Below, in pieces: positions 1-10,230 of a DNA stretch of 64,000 nucleotides. Every line of letters begins with the position of its first letter. Position 1 is the first letter of the stretch. Where the stretch lies: the NCBI GenBank assembly GCA_030062745.1, contig CP099846.1, positions 24,717,701 through 24,781,700 of the forward strand. The letters run 5' to 3'. Source of the stretch: Capitulum mitella. Lineage: Eukaryota > Arthropoda > Thecostraca > Pollicipedomorpha > Pollicipedidae. The notes beneath the pieces are model-generated. The model was given only the letters and a program-made list of their open reading frames with translations. It ran no database searches and was not told the origin of the DNA. The translations under genes and the position numbers were made by a program.

Positions 1-490
1 GACCGGCAGAGGGGGCCCTACAAGCTGGTAGGATGCCTCCATAGGCTGGTAGTGGGCCCCTACAGGTCAGCAAGAGGCCCCCTCCAGGCCAACAGAGGTC
101 CCTCTATATGTCTGGATATAATCGTTTCATCTTTAGTCTTCTCGTTTCTACCGTTCTTCAAACATTTTGGCGACAGCTTCGGTTTTTATAAGACTGATTT
201 TGTATAACCTCGGTGGCGGTGGGCCCCCTTCAGACACTTCAGGGGGTCCTGGTCTGTCCTGTCCTGTGATCCCTGGGACCATCCTGACTGCGCTCCTGGG
301 CCCTTTTTATGCGTGTCAGGGGCCATCTCAACCTTCCAGAGGTCCCCCTGACTGCATCAAGAACCCGTCACGTTTCACAGAGACCCTGTAAAGCTGATAC
401 CGGGACCCTTTGGGGCCCTTCCGGGCTGGCCCAAGAAGGGCCTCTTCCGAGCCCCCCTCGTGGGACCCCTTCTCTGGCCTCAGGGGGGGC
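1..490. repeat. Degenerate GC-rich minisatellite
   Basis: The stretch is built from imperfect units of roughly 20-30 bp with the pattern GGGCCCCTACAGGTCAGCAAG or close variants. Units near 10-115 share CTGGTAG or CAGGTCAG cores, and units near 210-490 share GGGACC/GGGCCC blocks followed by CTTTCCGGGCTGGCCC-type sequence. Overlapping reading frames exist on both strands but they are proline/glycine-rich products of the repeat and resemble no protein I recognise. The left edge is cut by the window. Confidence 0.5.
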
Positions 491-935
491 CATCGCCCCC
501 ATCGTCTCCTGGATCCGAGCCTGGCTCGAGATAACGTATGATCGCCCTATTCCCTTTTTTACCCACCCGATTAATGATGCCAGTTCGGTGCATTAGCGAA
601 CGGACCGTTTCGTTTTCATCAGTCGCAGTCTGAGGCGCCACTGCTGCGGATATTGGGTGATTAGGATGAGTTGACGCCTGCCCGACAGTTACGGTTCTCA
701 TCAACCTCGGGGAGCAAAAGTAGAATTCTAACCTTGCAGCATTTACCAATCTTCGCCTACCACATGACTACTGTTTGTTGCACCACTTCATGAAGAAGTC
801 ATTCTGACACCTTACTGCTAAGCACTTTGACAACGGCATACCAACTGTCTTGTGAGCAAAATAAATTTTAATGTCATGTCCTTACAGTATTTGCCAGTGA
901 GATGAGCAGATACCAGTGGACTATTTCTTGTTTCT

Positions 936-938
<3 letters not shown>
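491..938. other. Unassigned spacer
   Basis: I see no motif, repeat family or coding signal here. Base composition is ordinary and the sequence leads into the (TA)n tract. Confidence 0.5.

Positions 939-982
<44 letters not shown>
939..982. repeat. (TA)n microsatellite
   Basis: About 44 bp of uninterrupted AT dinucleotides. Frames rich in alternating Tyr-Ile across it are artefacts. It lies next to the family D copy at 1027-1207, and the related copy at 5478-5705 also lies next to a (TA)n tract. Confidence 0.95.
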
Positions 983-986
<4 letters not shown>

Positions 987-1026
987 GTATATGCATGCAT
1001 GTATATATATCTATACAGGATGCTCC

Positions 1027-1207
1027 TTTGCATTCTTTTGAGAGGGCCATGGTCCACACAATGTTGGTTTGGGCCCACCCAATATTTTCTACCAGTTTTG
1101 AAGGGCAATGAGTAATAATAATAAAAAGAGCAGCTGAAACAGGAAAGGGATAAACAAAAAATACAGAATAAAGTCTAAAGCAATATATCTATCTTTCTAT
1201 CTTCTAC
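1027..1207 (-). repeat. Interspersed repeat family D, copy 1
   Basis: Read on the minus strand this matches 5478-5705: it shares GAAGATAGAAAGAT near the start, a central ACTCATT block, the GTGGGCCCAAACCAACATT core and the closing CCCTCTCAAAAGAAT. Here the GGGCCCAAA core occurs essentially once, while the 5.6 kb copy has it three times. No coding content. The class is unknown; it could be a SINE or a miniature DNA element. Confidence 0.7.
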
Positions 1208-1377
1208 GTACATACCTGCATACATGGGGATAAAAACAATTTCTAATTTGACAGATAGTAACAAAAAACTTATAAATTCCATTGGCCAAAATAAATTGGC
1301 TAAATCTGCTGACAAAGCCATATTTGAGGGCAGGTTAAGTTGTCCGCTCAGCCCCCAATCATTTACGGAAATTGATG

Positions 1378-1500
1378 CCCCTATATATCATATACATATA
1401 TATATATCATATATATATATATCATATACATATATATATATATCATATATATATACATATATATGCATATATATATATATATACATATTCAGATATATAT
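1378..1500. repeat. Complex TA/CATATA microsatellite
   Basis: An imperfect alternation of (TA)n and TATCATATA/TACATATA units. Reading frames through it give only Ile/Tyr/His strings. Confidence 0.9.
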
Positions 1501-1800
1501 GGCTGTCATCCAAATTTGGAAAGAAATAAATAAAAAGAAAGTTTATGTTAATATAAATAGAAATAAAAAGAAAGTTTATGAGTCAAACAATGCGCAGATC
1601 TACTCGGCTGGGAACCCATATCTCATGAACGACTCAATGTCACACCAACGGGTCTCCTTATTCTGCACACAAACTCATCGGTATTATATTTTGTAGTATA
1701 ACTAATATCATAACCATTCTACTGACAACCTACGCAACTTATTACTAACCGACGGAAGGTCAATACGGACAACAAGACCGACACAGTAGTCGAGAAAGTA
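1501..1800. other. AT-rich spacer, downstream of minus-strand exon
   Basis: No recognised element. An AAATAAATAAAAAGAAAG-like imperfect duplication lies at 1525-1575. If the exon at 1806-1820 is real, this would be the start of its first intron. Confidence 0.4.
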
Positions 1801-1805
1801 CTCAC

Positions 1806-1820
1806 CGCTGCTTCCGCCAT
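1806..1820 (-). CDS. Putative first coding exon (MAEAA), minus strand
   Basis: On the minus strand an ATG with G at +4 opens a five-codon stretch, MAEAA, followed immediately by GTGAGTACTTT, a near-consensus splice donor (intron begins at 1805). The ATGGCGG start overlaps a YY1-type motif, and a near-perfect NRF1 site lies directly upstream. Short first exons of this form, start codon inside a YY1 motif and a donor within a few codons, are typical of TATA-less housekeeping genes. The rest of the gene would lie to the left, but I could not find a downstream exon. The frame is open beyond the donor, so an unspliced short ORF is possible. Product unknown. Confidence 0.35.
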
Positions 1821-1885
1821 CGCATGCGCGACGACAAATGGCGTCAACGTGATTTGGCGCACCGTGTTAAAAATGGCGGATGACA
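1815..1885 (-). promoter_or_regulatory. NRF1/YY1-type TATA-less promoter candidate
   Basis: The minus strand reads GCGCATGCGATGGCGG at the start codon. GCGCATGCGA matches nine of ten bases of the NRF1 palindrome, and ATGGCGG is the YY1 core. A second AATGGCGG lies on the plus strand at about 1870, so the interval carries YY1-like cores facing both ways and may be bidirectional. There is no TATA box. Local CpG density is higher than in the flanks. Confidence 0.4.
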
Positions 1886-2245
1886 CACCATTCTTGTGCT
1901 TAATGCACATTAATATTGTGTACGTTACACCATGTATTCTACAAACGCGTCCTCGACACGCCACGACTGTGCTCTGCAGGCTGCAGCACACTGAACACGT
2001 GTTAATCATTTGTTATGTGTGCTCTCGTTTTGTGTCAATTATCCGTGAAATATCAAAACACAGGGAACTTATGCTTTTATGAAAAAAAAAACAACCAACC
2101 AATGAGTTATATGCACAGTGACGACATGCTTTCCAGTCGAACACATCTACACTGCATTCATCAGTTTTCAGCGCAGATCATAAATCCGTGACCTGAGCTA
2201 GCACCTGCAAAAACTTTCAACACATGGAGAAGAGGGTGTTGTAAG

Positions 2246-2412
2246 CACCGGCGCAGCCAAACGGGGCCGGGGGCCCGCTACCCCCGCCCTCTTTAAGGCC
2301 CGCATTTTTTGTGAAAACTATTGCACGTCATTGAGTAGGCGGTTTTCGTATGATTTCGGTTCAAACTGAGCTCCGACACAGTCCCCTTAAGAAAATTTTG
2401 GCCGCGCCCGTG
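2246..2412. mobile_element. hAT-type miniature element (family B, copy 1)
   Basis: 167 bp with imperfect terminal inverted repeats: it starts CACCGGCGCAGCCAAA, and the other end read inward is CACGGGCGCGGCCAAAA. It is flanked by a perfect 8 bp direct duplication, GTTGTAAG, at 2238-2245 and 2413-2420. Eight-base target duplications and CA(G/C)NGGCG ends are characteristic of hAT transposons. There is no coding capacity, so it is non-autonomous. The body matches the element at 48097-48270 in the opposite orientation. Confidence 0.85.
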
Positions 2413-2420
2413 GTTGTAAG

Positions 2421-2987
2421 TCACATATATTGCAGGTTTTGCATGTTAAAACAATACTTTTAAAATCTTAAAATACATTTTTAGTTTTTGGGCAAAAAAT
2501 TTTCAAGAAAGTACGTGCGTAAGGTGAGCTTAATTACACAGAATGTTGGTACCGGAAAACATCTTTCGAATTCCGTAAAAACTAAGCTGTACTGTAAAAC
2601 CTCTAGCTTTGAGACCCTTTCCACACTAGCTATGAAGAACACTACAAAAGCATGAGCTGTCTCCCAAAGGCATAATCTGGCTCTGCCTCTGTATACGATA
2701 AAACAAAAACAGTTGTCAAAACACGCAGAAGGGATATTTAGGAAAAGGCAGAAAATTTCCTAAAGCTGCGCTAAATAGATTACAAGTTGTGAATAAAAAC
2801 CAGACGGGGACGGATTCAGCCCCCTCGTGCCGGGGAATAGGGTTTAGCGAGACGTAATTTTGGGAACAGGTGGGTAGACGTAACATATAGAAAGGCTTCA
2901 GTAACCAGCCATTTTCCTGGCATTCATTCGTTGACTGTTATGCTCAGAGGCTGCGCCACGGAGTTTTAGCTGTGGAATGGTACCAGT
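2421..2987. other. Unassigned spacer
   Basis: No gene, repeat family or regulatory signature recognised. Confidence 0.4.
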
Positions 2988-3105
2988 CATAGGCGTAGGA
3001 ACAGGGGAGCCGGGGCCCTATCCCCCCCCCCCCCCACTTTTGGGGAGATTCAACATTAGCCCTATGGGGAAAAACGCCTCTGGCCATTTCATGTGGATGT
3101 ATCTA
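2988..3105 (+). mobile_element. Partial family C element
   Basis: CATAGGCGTAGGAACAGGGG, a poly-C run, then a TTTTGGGGAGATTCAACATTA block resembles the left halves at 52239 (TTTCTGAAATTTAACATTGACC) and 56728. No matching right end was found, so this looks like a 3'-truncated copy. Confidence 0.45.
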
Positions 3106-3840
3106 TTCGCCCAAGCTTCCAGGAGGGTAGCCCAAACGATGAGCTCTTGAAAGGAGACCATACCCTCAAAACTGAGCTTCCCAGATTTGAACCACTTTAT
3201 TTTACGATTTATGACCATTACAAAAGAAAAATGGTCGCTTATGTGACTGAAATGGCTGTAAAAGTGCCAGTCCCACTACAGAAAATTTAGATTTTGTGTT
3301 ACAAAACAAACCGCTTCCTTCGTTCTCCACTACATTTTCTCCCAAAATTTGAGAATCTTCTTCTTTCTTGGATCAATCCTGTCTCAGCTTTTGGTGTTAC
3401 GGCCTGTGAGCGGCTTGGTAAGTCCCAAATAACAGTTTTCCCTACACCGTGATTTTCTATTGGATTTGAAGTGTCATACTTCTGGCTGTAGGAACAACCA
3501 GATTTCCGTTGTCAAGTTCATGAAAACAAACTTCATCGCAATGCATCCGAAGTTAAATTATACAGGCAAAATAACGTCATAACATTTTGCTATGCATTGG
3601 ATTTTAGACCTGTCGAAATCGGGCCGATAGTCGTCTCGCATCAGTCAGTTTCGTCAAAATGACTAGGCTTCCAAAAAGCTTCCATGTCCAAAATGGTCAC
3701 AATTTTCGTTTTATCCCCAAAATCTGGAAACCAATCATATGCTTCACCACAATATTCACCTCACCTGTTACGATTACTCTGGGTTCTTGGCATAGGCAGC
3801 ACCCCACAGTCAAATGACAGTGCGGTACTGGTTCCCCAGG
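3106..3840. other. Unassigned spacer
   Basis: No homology recognised. Frames on both strands are short and uncharacteristic. Confidence 0.4.
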
Positions 3841-3847
3841 CTCGTAG

Positions 3848-4260
3848 CAGGCACGTAGCACGTACTTTCTTGGCACGTTGCCAGGATATTCCTCGGGGTA
3901 CCAAATGTCAGATATTGTCAATGCCACTGGAATATGGCGAAATTTACGGGAAAAACAGCAATTTTATTGAACTGACCTGTTTTTTAACGTTACTGTTTTT
4001 ATGTCATATATTTTTAATGTTATGATGTTTTTATAATGTTTTTAATGTTAATGTTATTTAATGTTAGTTTTAATGTTATGTTTTAATGTTATGTTTTTAA
4101 TGAACTGAACTATTTAACGCACAAAACGTAAATATAGCGTTTGCTTTTGCAGCATACATATGATTACTACTCCGTATTCCTTCGGAAACGTTTAAGATCC
4201 TATGCAGACCGCTTGGTTCGGGGGCAACGTCCCCAGGACCCCGCTCTGGCTACATCCCTG
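3848..4260 (+). mobile_element. Miniature element family A, copy 1 (expanded)
   Basis: Starts CAGGCACGTAGCAC and ends with TCTGGCTACATCCCTG. The body shares with 28367-28653 the CCAGGAT.TTCC start, the AAATGTCA block, GTTTGCTTTTG(C/T)AGCATA and the closing TTCGGGG...CTGGCTAC. It is about 120 bp longer than the other copies because of an internal TTTTTAATGTTA minisatellite. No coding capacity and no clear target duplication. Confidence 0.65.
4010..4102. repeat. TTTTAATGTTA minisatellite inside family A copy
   Basis: About eight imperfect 10-13 bp units of TTTTTAATGTTATG type. Other family A copies lack it, so it expanded after insertion. Confidence 0.85.
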
Positions 4261-4429
4261 AACTCCCCACGTACCCCACAATGGTGCCACCCATGGTTAT
4301 GCTCTATTTTGGAACCGTGCGACGAGCCGCCACAGCTCAAGACGGCAACACCGCCTAATCGTCGCTGCGGGCAACACCGCCTGGTCCCTTATCCAAGAAC
4401 CAGCAGCAACTGGTGTCGAACATCTCTTC

Positions 4430-5110
4430 CCTCGCCTCTCCGGCCCCTCGAGAAGCCGATCGGCGCCTCGGCGCCGGCCGCCTCGCCGGGCGGGGGTGGC
4501 GCCATAATCGCGCCAGCGCCGTCGACGGCGACGCGCGGCCGAGTCGACGCCCGGTCAGCGGCACGGCGGCGGCCGGCGCGGGTTTGACGGACCGCCGCCA
4601 CGTGAAGTCGGCCGCCCACGCCGCGCCGGCGCGCCGCCGCCGACGGGGGAGCGACTCGCCGGCCGGCCGCCAGGCGGCGCGCCCGTCACCCGCCCCCGCA
4701 CACCTAGCAGGTACGGCGCCGTGGCGCCGTCTCCAGTCGTCGCGCGTCGGTCGGCGTGCGGGACGTCGCCGCCGCTCGTCCGGGCACCGTGGGCACGTGG
4801 CGCGCGCCGCGGTCATGCCGCGCCCGTGACCGGCCGACCGCCGTGACCGCCGTGACCGCCGCGGACCGAGAGTGCCCGGCAGACTGAATGTGCGCACCGC
4901 GAGCCAGACTAACAGACGAGTGCTGGAACGGCGTCCCTGAGGATGACAGAGGATCGAAGGTAAGGGCGGCGGCTGTCGAGCCGGTCACGGCCCGCTGCGA
5001 CGCACGGCGCCGGATGCGGGGCGAGCACGTGGGAAGGGAGACGCCTAAGAGCGGCGTCTGGCCGGTCATGTCGCAGTCGCGGCGCGGTAGGCGGCTCGAC
5101 CCGAACCAAA
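4430..5110 (+). promoter_or_regulatory. CpG island with candidate first-exon donor at 4960
   Basis: About 680 bp of very GC- and CpG-rich sequence between AT-rich flanks, containing a CCGTGACCG tandem near 4840-4860. At its right side GGATCGAAG is followed by GTAAGGGCGG, a good splice donor (GT at 4960-4961), which suggests a plus-strand first exon ending at 4959. Open frames run through it in several phases on both strands, as expected for CpG-rich DNA, and none resembles a known protein. No downstream exon was identified. Confidence 0.45.
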
Positions 5111-5378
5111 ACTGGGATCAGCCCAACTTCAGTATGTTGCGCACCGATGAACCTCGCCTCTGTGGCATGTTAAGTTCCTGCATAAAACCCTTGCGACCAG
5201 GGGCGTCGATTCCTGTAAGATTGGAGGGGCCAGGCCAAGGGCCCGACAGTCTAACCTCCACCCAAATGTGGGTTTCTCAACGGATTTAGCCCACTTTATT
5301 TTGACCAAGGGAAATCCGCAAGATTTTTGCTGCTATTTATCAAATGAAAACGAACATTTATCCCCGTGTATAGAGGTT

Positions 5379-5381
<3 letters not shown>

Positions 5382-5467
<86 letters not shown>
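5382..5467. repeat. (CA)n(TA)n compound microsatellite
   Basis: About 37 bp of CA repeats followed directly by about 50 bp of TA repeats, abutting family D copy 2. Confidence 0.95.
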
Positions 5468-5469
<2 letters not shown>

Positions 5470-5477
5470 ATATACAT

Positions 5478-5705
5478 ATAGAAGATAGAAAGATGGATAG
5501 ATACATCGCTTTAAACTTTATTCTTTACTTTCCGCCTATCTGTTATCCATTGCAGCCGTTATTTTTGTCATGATTACTCATTTCCCCTTTAAAGCGACAG
5601 AAAATGTTAGGAGGGGCCCAAACCAACATTTTGTGGGCCCAAATCAATACTGGGTGGGCCCAAATCAACATTGGGTGGGCCAAGGCCCTCTCAAAAGAAT
5701 ACCAA
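5478..5705 (+). repeat. Interspersed repeat family D, copy 2
   Basis: The fuller plus-strand copy of the family seen at 1027-1207. Near its right end a unit of about 21 bp, GGGCCCAAATCAACATTGGGT, is repeated three times (5616-5680), followed by GGCCCTCTCAAAAGAAT and ACCAACACCCCTGCT. A more distant copy of the same right end lies at 31612-31705. No protein content. Confidence 0.75.
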
Positions 5706-6595
5706 CCAACACCCCTGCTTGGAACATTGTTTGTCAACAGTGTAATGTAACCGGCTCAACTGCACAGAGGCTGCAAGGTATTTTCCGTAGCAGCTGTACC
5801 ACATACTTAATGCTACAGGCAAACACTCAGGTGTGCGTGCGGCTCGTACTCCATTTACGGCGTCCAAGAAAAACCCGGGTGCTGGCCCGAGGCCCAAATT
5901 CGGACTCAGGCGTCCTTTCCGTTGCCAGTCACGTGCCCGTGTCCGGTGCCGTCTTGTAGAACAAACCAATGGGGCTGGCAGGGTTTGCCCAATGTGCAAT
6001 CTGATGTCTGGCAGCGACGAGCGACGCCTTGGCACGGAGCTCGGAGCGTCGCCGGGTGACTGCTTATCCTGACACCGCGGACGTGAGGGACGATACTGAA
6101 CAACAGCATTCCGCAGCCTATCGCCGCTGCTAAATATAGGCATGAGCCAATACCGTAACCAGGATAGCCTAATTGGTAGTCGAGTAGTTGAGAGCGCACC
6201 GGCCGAAACGCGACACGGTCGGGCATAATGACCCTCAATGGATCATTGGAAAAATGGGTTAGGAGAAGAATCGGATTATCTCTTTGCCTTTCCCTTGGCT
6301 ACGCCATTCACATGAGACGGTTCCGTGAAGACCAGTATAGACGAGGTCGCCGATTTCGAGCAACGGCCAGGTGTGTTCTCTTGCCCCGACGGGCTGTCTT
6401 GCACTGAGACGTGCCATTATCATAAGACGGCTTGCTGTCCGCATCCAACGCATGCAACAGTTCATGTGCTAAAAGCATGCAGGTTCAGTCCAATGACGAC
6501 GCTCATGGCAGTCGTTGCGAGGTCAAGAGGGACATGACAATATGACCCCAAAACGCACGCATCCAAACGGAAAGCGGCAGTGACCGTTCATTAAC
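5706..6595. other. Unassigned, moderately GC-rich spacer
   Basis: No gene recognised. TAGCCTAATTGG at about 6168 fits a pol III A box, but no B box follows at the right distance, so I do not call a tRNA or SINE. Confidence 0.4.
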
Positions 6596-6599
6596 GCCG

Positions 6600-6930
6600 T
6601 CCACGCCCTCCAGCTGCTGCGGTATCTCCAAACAGGCTCAGCTGACAAGTCGAAACGCTCACACGCCTCGCTCACACTGCCCCATCCCCGCGCTTCAGCA
6701 ACGCGCCCCCGCGCTCCGCGTAGGTGCCGGTGGGGGCGCGGCCTGGCCGTGACGTCACGCCGCCCACCGGCGGCCCCGGGTCCAGGGCGGGTCGCTCGAA
6801 GAGGCCCAGCTGGCCGCCGCCGGCCGCCGGGCAGGGCGGAGCGGCGCGGTGCCGCCCAGATGCGATCACAAACTGCGCCCTGCGCGGACGGCCGCCGACG
6901 GACCCGGCGGCCGCCGGCAGCAACTCGGAC
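6600..6930. promoter_or_regulatory. CpG island with CRE
   Basis: GC-rich island with a perfect CRE palindrome TGACGTCA at 6750-6757 and GGGCGG/GGGGCG GC boxes around it. Frames through it are Arg/Pro/Ala-rich without recognisable domains. Direction of transcription is undetermined. Confidence 0.45.
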
Positions 6931-7680
6931 TCGAGTCGAGGATTCGGATTCGCAGGATTCAAAAAAGATTCGAATCTTGCGAGTCCTCGAACCCTGAAAA
7001 CGAGGATTTGAACCCTAAAAATCAGAGTTTGAATTCTAAAAAATCAGGATTCGAATCCTAAAAATCGCAGCCCTGTACTGAACGTCATCAAACTATCACA
7101 TAAGCAGGCAACTAAATGTAATGAAATTGCTCTAGGCTCAAATTTATTCAAATAAACTAAATGCAACACGTATACGCCGGTGCTGCATCGGACTGAGTCG
7201 TCCGTCGTGCGTTTCATAACATTGCATTAGTTATTAGCAGACCCAGCTGCTGTGATTGCAGGTTTTACTCCGCTACCGCCATGGTTCGCTGGTTTGCTGT
7301 GGGAGTGGAAGTTAGACAACCTTTGTAGCGACTCAAACAGCAACCTTTTGGTTGGCGTGGTACCTTGCCAAGGTCGTGGTACTATGCGTGTCCGACATAT
7401 ACTTTCCCCACACCTCATCAAAGACCAATACTACATCTTCACGACTGGTGTGAATGCCCCCCTCCATTTTTGGCTGAGTTAGAAATGTGCCACGGTAAAA
7501 ATAGTCCGCTAGAAAACAATGAAATCAGTTTTAAAATGGGAACTATACGACGTCAAAAATTTCGGGATTTCGATGCAAAAAAACCGAATCCGTTCGAATC
7601 TATTCGAATCTCGAATCCGAATCCGGCTCCACACACCCCAGGATTCGAATCCCGGAATGCATGCGAATCCTCAGCTCTAG
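6925..7680. repeat. Element bracketed by GATTCGAATC arrays
   Basis: At 6925-7065 there are about eight degenerate units of AGGATTCGAATCCTAAAAAT type, and at 7575-7675 another array of TTCGAATC/GAATCCG units ending GGATTCGAATCCCGG. The ~500 bp between is ordinary sequence. The arrangement resembles a transposable element with palindromic subterminal repeats, beginning near GGACTCGAGTCGAGG and ending near CGAATCCTCAGCTCTAG. Boundaries and class are uncertain. Confidence 0.4.
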
Positions 7681-7849
7681 CCCGGGCCCGGCATCGGTGG
7701 CTTCACGGACCTGTCAGCAGATCGAATCGGCAGCGATGAACCTCAGGCGCCCCAGCTAACGGCCTGAAATGGGTTTACGTGTAATGGGCGGGGTGCACGC
7801 ACCGTCCGCTTATGGAATCCACGGCCTATCAATAAATCTGAGCAGCTAA

Positions 7850-8200
7850 ACGAGAGGGGCTGAGACACACGGCACCGGCAGCGGCACCTCCCAGGTGCAC
7901 CACAGGCCGGCCGGACGCGGCGGCGTCCGCCAGGTTGGATCGCCAGCCGGCCGACCGGCCTCCGATGACATCACGTCGTCCTGCAGCGCCTGGGTGGTGC
8001 CCTCGCTGGCGGCCTGCGTATCGGCGCTCACTGATTTTCCGCAGGCGACGCCCCTATCGGCCGGCCGACGCCGGCGGGGAGCGGACTGCGCTGGCCGGCG
8101 CCGGACACTCGTGGGACGTCGAAACAGAAAAACATCTGCCGAGGCCTGTTCTGGTCCGCCAACGTCCGAGGGGCTGCGCGATGTTCCGAGCTGCCGACTG
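7850..8200. promoter_or_regulatory. CpG island
   Basis: GC-rich island with GGCCGGCC and CGGCCGACCGG clusters. No start codon with a convincing donor or domain was found. Possible promoter, direction unknown. Confidence 0.35.
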
Positions 8201-8960
8201 GCGTGAAAAGAAGGGCACGAGGAACAGCTCGTGTGTACGGCTTCCGTGCCGCCACGTGATTTTGACAGTAGGCGAGAGGAGTATGTGAAATGCGTCGATG
8301 AAGGGTCAGTTTTTGCTTCCATGTTTGTAATTCGCAGATACATTTTGAACCGCGTAGCGCCTACTGTCGGCGTTAAATAATGAGTTTTTAGATTTTCAGG
8401 ACAATTTTCAAAATCATCGTTTGACCCTACTAAAGCTTTGTCGGTGGTCTTTGACATTTAGCACTCATTTCCGGAAAAAAATCCATCAAAATCGGGCTAA
8501 AACTGGCCGGGTTTCCCATGGAAGCCGATGCTTTAAAAATTTATGGCGATACCCTGGTATGGCCAACAAAACATCCTTTTACGATATGCCATATTCCATA
8601 CTAGCCACCAGGATAACACGAAGCGTCCGACCTGTTTGCTGACCGGGAGCACAAGTTTGCCAACTGAAAAGGGCGCCGCGGCACGGGCCCTCCCCTTTCT
8701 CAGAGAGGGGCCGAGTCTCCCATTAGAGTCCCCGTTAAGGAAATTTAAGGGTTCCATTAATCCCCTTAACGGGAGTCTTATGAAACCCTTGAATCTGCCG
8801 GAAGAATAATGTAAAAGCAAAAAGCAAGTCTTAGGCTTTTTTATGAAATTAATGTTAATTACACCAGAGATTCTTCTATTAAAAACTAATATCATATAAA
8901 TGAACAGACATGGGTGCGGTCCTGACCACAGGGGCGGGTAAGACGACCAACGCAGAACAA
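8201..8960. other. Unassigned spacer with one hairpin
   Basis: CCCGTTAAGG at 8731-8740 is complementary to CCTTAACGGG at 8764-8773, giving a perfect 10 bp stem with a 23 nt loop. Nothing else recognised. Confidence 0.4.
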
Positions 8961-8964
8961 TTAA

Positions 8965-10226
8965 CCCGGCACCGTCTGACGAGCTTTTGTAGCCGCGACT
9001 GCCTGGGGTTGTCAAAAAGGACACCCCCTGCCGTCTCAAAATCTAACCGTCAGGTCTGAACTGGTCTACCACCAGTCGATAGCCCTGGGGCTTGCAATTC
9101 AGAAAATACTGTTAGCCCCGGTCGCGTGGCTGATGACGTCACAGATCACGTAAAACGCATAAATCGACGGCGGAAAGACTGACACCGGTTCGTACATCAT
9201 ATCATCGGCAGTGCTGGTCTTAGCACATTTAACTGGGCATCAAACGAAAGGTCACGATCTTCTGCTTCTGAAGCATGCCAAAATGTTAAAAAAATGTTGG
9301 GTCAAGGTCAGCCTAGGCCAGGTCAAATGCTGGTCTGACATTACATGGCAAAGATCGATACTTACCCGCAGCCGTTTTGATTCACGCGGTAAAAAGGACT
9401 GGAGTAAAGCCTTCTGATGATCAGTTTTGCAATTCCTATTTTTCATCCAGTCAGGGTCAGTCTAGGCCAGATCAGACTAGTTGCATTACTCTTCCTGACA
9501 AAGAACAATAATTGCTCAATGGGGTTCTTAACTGCGTCAAGCACAGAACTGGAATGACATCTCGAGATTATGAAGTCCGCGCTGTTTGTTCTTTATCGGG
9601 TTAAGGTCAAGCAAGGTCGGAAAAGATCGCAATCTTTCTGACTAGGAACAATAATTGCTCTCCGCTGCTGCGGAACGATCTTCTACAGACAATGCTGCAT
9701 TCCATTTCGCTTTCATATCTACCTATGACGTGACCTGACGTGACCTTACCTTGCATTTAATGGGCCTTGCTAAGACGTGCATATAGATTTGCTTGCCTGG
9801 CTTGAACGATAGAAAAGGTCAGCGGCAACCACTTCTGTCACCCACAACGCAAATCATTCCAACTGTCATCATGCGTGTGACACAGCATGACCTCTAATGC
9901 TGGCGTGTCACGGTTGTGTATCGTTTTGGGGATTGAAACCTCTGTAAATCCGAATAATCCATGCCTTATGTTCTCGAACTTTATAAAAAAAAAAACAAGT
10001 GTGATTACGCCATCGGCCGAAGAGGCGAAAACATGCATGGAAGGTTTCATTTATGACGTCATATTCCCATAACCTGACCTATCATGAAAATGATTTTGAT
10101 GTCAAAAGATGTGAAATTGATTCATGAATAGGTACTGAAAGTTCGGTTTGGCTGACTCTGACAGTTCAGAAGTCATTCAAGAAAAACCGAGAAGGGTGCC
10201 TTGACACCCCTCCAGGCGGTGCCGGG
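8965..10226 (+). mobile_element. TTAA-type non-autonomous element family F, copy 1
   Basis: 1262 bp, starting CCCGGCACCG directly after TTAA (8961-8964) and ending CGGTGCCGGG before a mutated duplicate TTGC. CCC...GGG ends flanked by TTAA are the signature of piggyBac-type transposition. It matches 40229-41498 (same strand) and 22970-24248 (opposite strand) along the whole length. No transposase frame survives, so it is non-autonomous. The body carries repeated AGGTCA/TGACCT half-sites, including TCAAGGTCA at 9302, and two perfect CREs (9134, 10054). Confidence 0.8.
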
Positions 10227-10230
10227 TTGC

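Noticed and set aside
902-1111. Frames with alternating Tyr-Ile
   Set aside because: They translate (TA)n microsatellite; the same pattern occurs at 1.4, 5.4, 21.7, 24.8, 26.0 and 27.7 kb.
4355-5069. Long minus-strand frames over the CpG island
   Set aside because: Stop codons are rare in GC-rich DNA. The frames are Arg/Pro/Ala-rich on both strands at once.
6160-6235. Possible tRNA gene
   Set aside because: An A-box-like TAGCCTAATTGG is present, but there is no B box at the expected distance and no cloverleaf.
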